Made by a program: the position numbers and the translations under genes. The notes beneath the pieces were generated by a model, which was not told where the DNA came from, ran no database searches, and worked only from the letters and a program-made list of their open reading frames with translations. Positions 58,969 through 64,000 of a DNA stretch of 64,000 bases are shown one piece after another. The stretch spans positions 1 to 64,000 of the forward strand of contig NZ_BPQG01000028.1 of the NCBI RefSeq assembly GCF_022179125.1. Direction: 5' to 3'. The first letter of the stretch is position 1, and each line of letters opens with the position of its first letter. The stretch is from Methylobacterium cerastii (GTDB lineage Bacteria > Pseudomonadota > Alphaproteobacteria > Rhizobiales > Beijerinckiaceae).

Positions 58969-59571
58969 ATGGACAGATTCAACACCCTGGCGGGCGTCGC
59001 GGCGCCCATGCGGATCATCAACGTCGACACCGACCGGATCATCCCGAAGCAGTACCTCAAGACGATCAAGCGCACCGGCCTCGGCAAGGGTCTGTTCGCC
59101 GAGATGCGCTACCGGGACGACGGCTCCGAGAACCCGGACTTCGTCCTCAACCAGCCGGCCTACCGCAACGCCAAGATCCTGGTGGCGGGCGACAACTTCG
59201 GCTGCGGCTCGTCGCGCGAGCACGCGCCCTGGGCGCTGACCGATTTCGGTATCCGCTGCGTGATCTCGACGAGCTTCGCCGACATCTTCTTCAACAACTG
59301 CGCCAAGAACGGCATCCTGGCGATCGTGGTCTCGCCGGAAGACCTCGAGAAGCTGTTCGAGGATGCCGAGCGCGGCGCCAACGCCACCCTCTCGGTCGAC
59401 CTCGAAGCCCAGACCATCCGCGGCCCGGACGGCGGCACGCTGCACTTCGACATCGATCCCGGCCGCAAGGAGAGCCTGCTCAACGGCCTCGACGAGATCG
59501 GCCTGACCCTGAAGCGCGCGCCGAAGATCGACGCCTACGAGGACAAGCTCGCCGCGCGCGGCTGGGCGTGA
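58969..59571 (+). CDS. leuD: 3-isopropylmalate dehydratase, small subunit
   Basis: The small subunit of the leucine-pathway isomerase, carrying the swivelling domain. The 200 residues start [20 protein letters not shown] and contain [40 protein letters not shown] and [17 protein letters not shown], all diagnostic. AAGGA lies close to the ATG. The large subunit leuC is not in the window. It is a separate gene downstream of the HisA-like gene. Confidence 0.96.
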   Translation: MDRFNTLAGVAAPMRIINVDTDRIIPKQYLKTIKRTGLGKGLFAEMRYRDDGSENPDFVLNQPAYRNAKILVAGDNFGCGSSREHAPWALTDFGIRCVISTSFADIFFNNCAKNGILAIVVSPEDLEKLFEDAERGANATLSVDLEAQTIRGPDGGTLHFDIDPGRKESLLNGLDEIGLTLKRAPKIDAYEDKLAARGWA

Positions 59572-59660
59572 GGGGGCGCGGACGGCCTGCGGATCGTCCG
59601 GCGCCCTCGAATTAAGCCTGGGTTAACCGTTCCCTCCCAGGCTCCCACGCTTCGGACACC

Positions 59661-60881
59661 ATGCGAGCGACGACGATGCAGCGATCTCCCCGGCAGCGCT
59701 CCTCCCGCAGGCCGATCCTGCCGTGGATCGCCGTCGCCTGCCTCGCGACGACCGGTGCGCGGGCCGACTTCCAGTCCTGCCTCGCCGGCCTGCAGCAGCA
59801 GGCGGCGGCGCAGGGCGTCTCGGCGCAGGCGTTCCGCAGCGCCACCGACGGGATCGCCTTCGACGACAAGGTGATCGAGCTTTCCCAGGCGCAGCCCGAG
59901 TTCAAGACGCCGATCTGGGACTACATGGCCGCCCTGGTGGACGACGAGCGCGTCGACGACGGCAAGGCGGCGATGCGCCAGCACGGCGCGGCGCTCGCCC
60001 AGGCCGAGGCCCGCTACGGCGTCGATCGCTTCACCATCGCCGCGGTCTGGGGCGTGGAATCGAACTTCGGCAAGAACCTCGGCAAGATGCCGCTGGTGCA
60101 GTCGCTGGCGACGCTGGCCTGCTCCGGCAACCGCCGGCGCGACTTCTTCCGCGGCGAGCTGATGGCGACCCTGAAGATCATCGCGCACGGCGACATCGAG
60201 CCCGCGCGCCTCAACGGCTCGTGGGCCGGCGCCTTCGGCCAGACCCAGTTCATGCCGACGACCTACCAGCGCCTGGCCGTCGACCTCGACGGCGACGGGC
60301 GCCGCGACGTGGTCGATTCCGTGCCCGACGCCGTCGGCTCCACCGCGAACTTCCTGCACGTCGCCAAATGGTCGAACGGACAGGGCTGGGGCTACGAGGT
60401 GAAGCTGCCGGCCGGCTTCAACGCGGGCGCCGCCGGGCGCAAGAACAAGAAGCCGGTGGGCCACTGGGCCGCGCTCGGCGTCAAGCGCGTCGACGGGCGG
60501 CCGCTTTCCGCCGAGGGGCCGGTCGGCATCATGATCCCGGCAGGGGTCGAGGGGCCGGCCTTCCTCGTGACCAAGAACTTCGACGCGATCTACTCCTACA
60601 ACGCCGCCGAATCCTACGGCCTCGCCATTGCCGTGCTGTCCGATCGCCTGCGCGGCCGGGCCGGCATCCAGGCCGAGTGGCCGACCGACGACCCGCCGCT
60701 GTCGCGGGCCGAGCGCCGCGACCTGCAGGCCCGCCTGACCGCGCGGGGCTACGACGTCGGCGAGCCGGACGGCAAGGTCGGCGCCAAGACCCGCGACGCG
60801 ATCAAGGAGGTCGAGCGCAGCCTCGGCATGCCGCAGACCGGACGCCCGGGCGCGAAGGTGCTGGAAGCCTTGCGCCGGTGA
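59661..60881 (+). CDS. Lytic murein transglycosylase, MltB family with C-terminal PG-binding domain
   Basis: The 406-residue periplasmic protein has a signal-like start (ILPWIAVACLATTGARA), the SLT-type catalytic domain with VWGVESNFGKNLG (catalytic Glu), GAFGQTQFMPTTY and DLDGDGRRDVVDS. A peptidoglycan-binding helical domain near the end begins LTARGYDVGEPDGKVGAKTRDAIKEVER. It cleaves the glycan strand to 1,6-anhydro ends. No lipobox is present, so it may be soluble. It overlaps the RidA gene by four bases. Confidence 0.93.
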   Translation: MRATTMQRSPRQRSSRRPILPWIAVACLATTGARADFQSCLAGLQQQAAAQGVSAQAFRSATDGIAFDDKVIELSQAQPEFKTPIWDYMAALVDDERVDDGKAAMRQHGAALAQAEARYGVDRFTIAAVWGVESNFGKNLGKMPLVQSLATLACSGNRRRDFFRGELMATLKIIAHGDIEPARLNGSWAGAFGQTQFMPTTYQRLAVDLDGDGRRDVVDSVPDAVGSTANFLHVAKWSNGQGWGYEVKLPAGFNAGAAGRKNKKPVGHWAALGVKRVDGRPLSAEGPVGIMIPAGVEGPAFLVTKNFDAIYSYNAAESYGLAIAVLSDRLRGRAGIQAEWPTDDPPLSRAERRDLQARLTARGYDVGEPDGKVGAKTRDAIKEVERSLGMPQTGRPGAKVLEALRR

Positions 60882-61261
60882 CCCGGCGCCTGATCGGCTC
60901 GGGCTCGCCGTTCGAGGCGGCCTACGGCTACTCGCGCGCGGTGATCGACGGGGGCTTCGTGTTCGTGGCCGGCACCACCGGCTACGATTACGCCACGATG
61001 ACGATGCCGGAGGACGCCGCGGCGCAGGCCGAGGCGTGCTGGCGCACGATCGCCGACGTCCTCGCCGAGGCCGGGTCCGGCCTCGGGCGCATCGTGCGGG
61101 CGACCTACCTCGTCACCGACCGGGCGGATGCCGAAGCCGTGCTCGCGGTCTGCGGGCGCGTGCTGGCCGAGGTGCGGCCGGCCGCGACCCTGCAGGTCGT
61201 CGCCGGCCTTCTGCGCGCCGAGATGAAGGTCGAGATCGAGGTCACGGCGACCGTCGGATGA
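60878..61261 (+). CDS. RidA family protein (YjgF-like)
   Basis: The 127-residue RidA-type protein has SPFEAAYGYSRAVIDGGFVFVAGTTGYD and VRATYLVTDRADAEAVLAVC. Members hydrolyse reactive enamine/imine intermediates in amino-acid metabolism. The usual catalytic Arg at the end of the fold is not obvious in ...PAATLQVVAGLLRAEMKVEIEV, where VxxLxxxxxxVEIEV is the family end; a Leu-Arg pair is present, so activity is likely but unproven. The GTG start overlaps the transglycosylase stop (GTGA). Confidence 0.87.
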   Translation: MTRRLIGSGSPFEAAYGYSRAVIDGGFVFVAGTTGYDYATMTMPEDAAAQAEACWRTIADVLAEAGSGLGRIVRATYLVTDRADAEAVLAVCGRVLAEVRPAATLQVVAGLLRAEMKVEIEVTATVG

Positions 61262-61296
61262 CGGCCGCCGATCCCAGTTGGTTTAAGAGTGCCCGA

Positions 61297-61593
61297 TCAA
61301 TAGGGCCGGCCGTAATAGGGCCGGCGGACCGGACGGTAGCGGTCCTGGACGGGGCGGGCGTAGCCGTCGCCGTAGGCGCCGAGATAGGGATCGAGCTCCG
61401 GCGCGCGGTAGTTGCCGCTGTTGACGCCGGCCGAGCGGTCGTTCCCGTTCAGCGCGGCATAGGGCGAGAGTCCGCTGCCGCTGTCGCTCCCGCCACCGCC
61501 GCCACCCCAGGCGAACACGGCACCGGTCGAGCCGAGAAGAAGGCCCGTCGCGAGCGCGGCCCGAACCGCCTTGGTCGTCGTCTTGCGTGTCAT
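61297..61593 (-). CDS. Small exported Gly/Tyr-rich protein, 98 residues
   Basis: The signal peptide is TTTKAVRAALATGLLLGSTGAVFAW. The mature part starts with a Gly/Ser run (GGGGGGSDSGSG), then PYAALNGNDRSAGVNSGNYRAPEL and a Tyr/Arg/Pro tail (PVRRPYYGRPY). Such low-complexity secreted proteins are common in Methylobacterium and have no known role. The ATG at 61593 is chosen over one 33 bases upstream. Confidence 0.68.
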   Translation of the reverse strand: MTRKTTTKAVRAALATGLLLGSTGAVFAWGGGGGGSDSGSGLSPYAALNGNDRSAGVNSGNYRAPELDPYLGAYGDGYARPVQDRYRPVRRPYYGRPY

Positions 61594-61842
61594 CGCTTCG
61601 CGTGCCCCGATCGACGTGCCTGCCATGATCCTCTTGCGATCTCGCTAGAGGATGGCTTGAGGCTGGAAAACCGATTTCCTCGACTGGAAGTTCCGCTGGC
61701 GCCGGGGTGACTGGGACGTACGGGTCGTCGATCGTGTCGCACCTGCGCCATGCGCCGGTTGGTCCACACCGAGTCGCGCGCAGGCTGAGTGCGCGTCCAC
61801 CGGAATGAAGGCGGCCGCCCGTCCTGGCCTGATGGGCCGGCC

Positions 61843-62247
61843 TCAGCTCTTCGCGACGGGCCCGGCTTCCGCGAGGTAAGCCCAGGCGGTGGCCTCGTCG
61901 GCGAGGTCGAAGGTCTTGGTGTCGACCGGCATCACCGTCCCGGAGAGCTTGATCATGGCGCGCGCGAACGACGGCGCGCCGACCACGACGTACTTCCGGA
62001 TGTGGGCCACCGAGCGCACCATCACCTGGCTCGCGTAGCCGTCGAACCGCGCCCCGAGATCGGTGCCCTCGTAGTTCGACATGATCAGCAGCATGTCGAA
62101 CCGGTCGACCGTCTTCATGGCCGCGTCGGCGATGGACGACATCCACGCGATGTCCGGCTCGGTGATGCGGTCCTTGATCTCGAAGGCGAGAAGGTCGGCG
62201 CGCGGGGATTCGCGCTGGATGATGGAACCGTCCGGTGCTGCGTTCAC
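61843..62247 (-). CDS. SpoIIAA-like/STAS-type protein
   Basis: The 134-residue protein has DLLAFEIKDRITEPDIAWMS, MKTVDRFDMLLIMSNYEGTD and VRSVAHIRKYVVVGAPSFARAM, matching the SpoIIAA-like family of small alpha/beta proteins in proteobacteria. The GTG start has GGGAGGGG just upstream. A conserved phosphorylatable Ser is not evident. It sits among probable stress genes and is a candidate regulator or lipid-binding protein of unknown role. Confidence 0.75.
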   Translation of the reverse strand: MNAAPDGSIIQRESPRADLLAFEIKDRITEPDIAWMSSIADAAMKTVDRFDMLLIMSNYEGTDLGARFDGYASQVMVRSVAHIRKYVVVGAPSFARAMIKLSGTVMPVDTKTFDLADEATAWAYLAEAGPVAKS

Positions 62248-62272
62248 GCGCCCCTCCCAGGGTCTGCCGTCG

Positions 62273-62467
62273 TCAGACGATGCCGCTGGCCTCGTACGGC
62301 CAGGGCAGGCCGAGATGCGTCGCGACCTTCTCGGCGTCGTGGCCGACGGCGTCGACCGCCGCACCGAGCTTCTCGACGGGAACCTGGAGCTTGCGCGCCC
62401 AGTAGGCGGCCGCGTCCGGCGTCGAGAGGTTGACGGTCTGCGGTTCTTGGGTTGCGTCGGGCGGCAT
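62273..62467 (-). CDS. DUF3606 small protein
   Basis: The 64-residue protein has VNLSTPDAAAYWARKLQVP and EKLGAAVDAVGHDAEKVATHLG, the core of the DUF3606 family found in soil and plant-associated proteobacteria, often near stress genes. Function is unknown. It lies 25 bases upstream of the SpoIIAA-like gene on the same strand. Confidence 0.82.
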   Translation of the reverse strand: MPPDATQEPQTVNLSTPDAAAYWARKLQVPVEKLGAAVDAVGHDAEKVATHLGLPWPYEASGIV

Positions 62468-62588
62468 TCGGGTCTCCTGCCTCCCCCAATGCGGGAGCGC
62501 ACGTCCGGTTCATTCCCGCCGGCGCGGGCCCGGCGTCTCCGGCGGCTTGCGCCCTCGCGCGGCACGCATCGCGCGGGGCCGGACCTAA

Positions 62589-62613
62589 GGAACAGCCCCT
62601 GGGCGAGGCGGTT
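62589..62613 (+). promoter_or_regulatory. Possible sigma-EcfG promoter (one mismatch) before the hemerythrin gene
   Basis: GGAAC (62589-62593) is followed after 16 bases by GGTT (62610-62613). The consensus -10 is CGTT, so one base differs. It ends 28 bases before the hemerythrin ATG. The position and neighbours suit general stress control, but the mismatch makes this tentative. Confidence 0.35.
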
Positions 62614-62641
62614 GGCAGGTACGACTTATGGAGTACCGTGC

Positions 62642-63331
62642 ATGGATGTCTGGCAGCTCATCGGACGCGATCACGCGAACATCGAGCATCTCATCCACGA
62701 CGCGCCGAGAGCCTTGAACGGACCTGGCGTCGTCAGGAGCCGGGAGCGACTCCTCGACCACCTCGTCGACGCGCTCGAAGCCCACGCGCAGGCGGTGTCC
62801 GTCGGCCTCTACGCCCCGCTCGGCCGGCTGCCGCAGACCCGGCGGCTCGTGGACGAGCTGTCGGACGGGCACCGGGCGTTCATCGGCCAGCTCTCCGACC
62901 TGGCGCGGCGTCGCCGCAAGACCTCCGAGGGCTGGCTGAACGACTTCGAGGATGCGACCTACCTCGTGGATCAGCACCTCCATCGGCTCAAGCACGAGCT
63001 GCTGCCCGCCGCCCGCACGCTGCTCTCCGACAGGCAGGCCGACGACGCGGCGCGGGCCTTCGTCCAGGCGCGGCGGTGGGCGCTGCAGGCACGGCACCCC
63101 GAGCCCGCCCCGCGGAGCGAGCTGGACCTCAAGGTCATCGTCTGCACCCTCGCGGTCGGCGTCGGCTACCTCCTGTGGCAGAGCGGGTTCCTCGGCGGGA
63201 GCAGCCGTACGCGCGCGAAGGGTCGCCCGGCGGCCGACGGCCCGGTGCGGCGCCGGGAGCGCATGCTCGACGAAGGGCTCGAGGACACCTTTCCCGCCAG
63301 CGATCCGATCTCGGCCCAGCGGTTCACCTAG
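62642..63331 (+). CDS. Hemerythrin HHE-domain protein with C-terminal membrane segment
   Basis: The 229-residue protein has an HHE cation-binding domain in the first 150 residues with metal-ligand histidines in LIGRDHANIEHLIHD, LVDALEAHAQAV, GHRAFIG and VDQHLHRLKHELL. A single hydrophobic segment follows (VIVCTLAVGVGYLLWQSGFL, about residue 172). The tail ends LDEGLEDTFPASDPISAQ, a motif seen at the end of several stress-related small proteins. Such proteins may sense or buffer oxygen, NO or iron. A possible stress promoter precedes it. Confidence 0.85.
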   Translation: MDVWQLIGRDHANIEHLIHDAPRALNGPGVVRSRERLLDHLVDALEAHAQAVSVGLYAPLGRLPQTRRLVDELSDGHRAFIGQLSDLARRRRKTSEGWLNDFEDATYLVDQHLHRLKHELLPAARTLLSDRQADDAARAFVQARRWALQARHPEPAPRSELDLKVIVCTLAVGVGYLLWQSGFLGGSSRTRAKGRPAADGPVRRRERMLDEGLEDTFPASDPISAQRFT

Positions 63332-63413
63332 CAGAGGTGCGTGAGGCCAGATCGGCCGCATTCAGCCTCCTCTGTTCGTCGAACGCGTGGATGTCCTGAT
63401 TGAGGAGAGGGTC

Positions 63414-63755
63414 ATGCCGGACTTGGCGACATCGGACTTGGCGACATCGCACTTGGCGACCTCGGACTTGGACGCGAAGCGCGAAGAGATCGCCGCCCAT
63501 TTCGCGCGCGAGCTCGGATTCGACGGGCTCGCAGGCTTGAGCCCGTCCGACCGGGCCCGCGTCGACCGCCGGACCGCGGAGGCGATCGACGGTTGCGACC
63601 CGGCCGCGCCGGAACCGGTCGACGGCTCGGGCGCCGACGATGGGATGCGCCGCCACCTCGCCGAGTATCGCGGCCTGCTGCAGCTCCGGACCGACGCGGC
63701 CAACGTCCGGCTGGCGGAAGCGGGCGAGGTGTTCGCTCCTGAGGACGACGCCTGA
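63414..63755 (+). CDS. Small hypothetical protein with N-terminal pentapeptide repeat
   Basis: The 113-residue protein begins MPDLATSDLATSHLATSDLD, then KREEIAAHFARELGFDGLAGLSPSDRARVDRRTA and an acidic end with MRRHLAEYRGLLQLRTDAAN. Not recognised. The first 20 residues are encoded by a 15-bp tandem repeat; the rest is a compact helical region. The start at 63414 has a GGAGAGGG ribosome site; a GTG/ATG 27 bases upstream lacks one. Confidence 0.6.
   Translation: MPDLATSDLATSHLATSDLDAKREEIAAHFARELGFDGLAGLSPSDRARVDRRTAEAIDGCDPAAPEPVDGSGADDGMRRHLAEYRGLLQLRTDAANVRLAEAGEVFAPEDDA
63420..63464 (+). repeat. 15-bp tandem repeat (3 copies) encoding DLATS
   Basis: Two exact copies of GACTTGGCGACATCG and one diverged copy follow the start codon of the small hypothetical gene. 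It is the fifth gene in this window with a 15-bp period. Confidence 0.9.
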
Positions 63756-63879
63756 CGGGGGCCGCCGGGAACGATCGGCGTGGAAAACCAGCCGTGCGGA
63801 AAACGAGGCGGCGCGTGCCCGGGCCGTTCCGCTGCGATCCGGTCCGTGCCATCCTTTCCCGAAACGGAGGATGCGTCGG

Positions 63880-64000
63880 ATGCGGCGATGGCTCGCGACC
63901 TTGGGGCTTGTGCTGGCATGCGGTGCCGGCGTGATCGCCTTGGGGGGCTCGGCGGTGGCGCAGGAGATCAAGCGGACCGAACTCGGACGCTCGCCCGTCT
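63880..64000 (+). CDS. N-terminal part of an exported protein, probably cupin
   Basis: The frame is open to the window edge. A signal peptide (LATLGLVLACGAGVIALGGSAVAQ) is followed by EIKRTELGRSPV, a common opening of small exported cupin proteins. The ATG at 63880 has CGGAGG nine bases upstream; an ATG at 63871 abuts it. Only 40 residues are visible, so the cupin call is tentative. Confidence 0.5.
   Translation, partial: MRRWLATLGLVLACGAGVIALGGSAVAQEIKRTELGRSPV

Noticed and set aside
60296-60330. DLDGDGRRD in the lytic transglycosylase as a lanthanide-binding EF-hand
   Set aside because: The motif is a normal conserved loop of MltB-type enzymes.

Overview
The window is GC-rich and densely packed. 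It is most likely chromosomal DNA of a methylotrophic alphaproteobacterium, Methylobacterium/Methylorubrum-like. The main reasons are an eight-gene cluster laid out like the lanthanide-uptake (lut) locus and, divergent from it, archaeal-type genes for tetrahydromethanopterin/methanofuran-linked C1 metabolism (MfnB, an amino-acid-kinase-fold protein, a DHPS-like protein, DUF447, an H4MPT-linked hydantoinase/oxoprolinase-like protein and a HisA-like protein) next to an MxaD-like protein. Genes are tightly packed with many ATGA/GTGA/TTGA overlaps. I see no rRNA, tRNA, CRISPR array or complete insertion sequence.

Layout. 1-9962: end of a possible regulator, a repeat-rich gap, an MFS exporter, a urate-degradation block (uraD, uraH, an exported transthyretin-like paralogue, an MFS permease), a PiT phosphate transporter, rsgA and a large CoA-transferase. 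10184-13933: five coiled-coil genes, four of them small mutually related paralogues and one long filament-like protein. This is the least explained locus here and my best candidate for an undescribed system. 14265-23852: gyrB, aldo/keto reductase, glyoxalase-II-like hydrolase, TonB receptor, a GH13 trehalose-synthase-like enzyme and a BrnTA toxin-antitoxin pair whose toxin gene is frameshifted. 24021-32732: a large class A penicillin-binding protein, several small exported or lipid-anchored proteins of unknown function, a hemolysin-III family protein, heme A synthase (ctaA) and a DUF2842 protein.

32748-41622 is an exopolysaccharide region: polysaccharide deacetylase, CelD-like acyltransferase, a Wzz/BY-kinase-like protein with a decayed kinase half, a Wza-like exporter, a GT4 glycosyltransferase and a WcaJ-like initiating transferase. 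A strong hairpin terminator closes it. 42296-50626 is the lut-like operon on the minus strand: substrate-binding protein, beta-propeller, two small exported proteins, ABC ATPase, ABC permease, another exported protein, TonB receptor. No lanmodulin-type EF-hand gene is visible. 50744-56514 is the divergent plus-strand C1-cofactor operon. Two small repeat elements follow (a Rhizobiales-type interspersed hairpin element and a MITE-like element), then a second C1-cofactor pair that is transcribed divergently from abutting start codons, leuD, a MltB-like lytic transglycosylase and a RidA protein. 61297-63755 carries small stress-type genes (SpoIIAA-like, DUF3606, hemerythrin), and the window ends inside a probable cupin gene.

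Two sequence-level themes recur: 15-bp tandem repeats encoding pentapeptides in five unrelated genes, and palindromic repeat elements, one of which appears to lie in frame inside the kinase gene of the C1-cofactor operon. Functions are assigned from motifs and gene order seen here; no database search was run.
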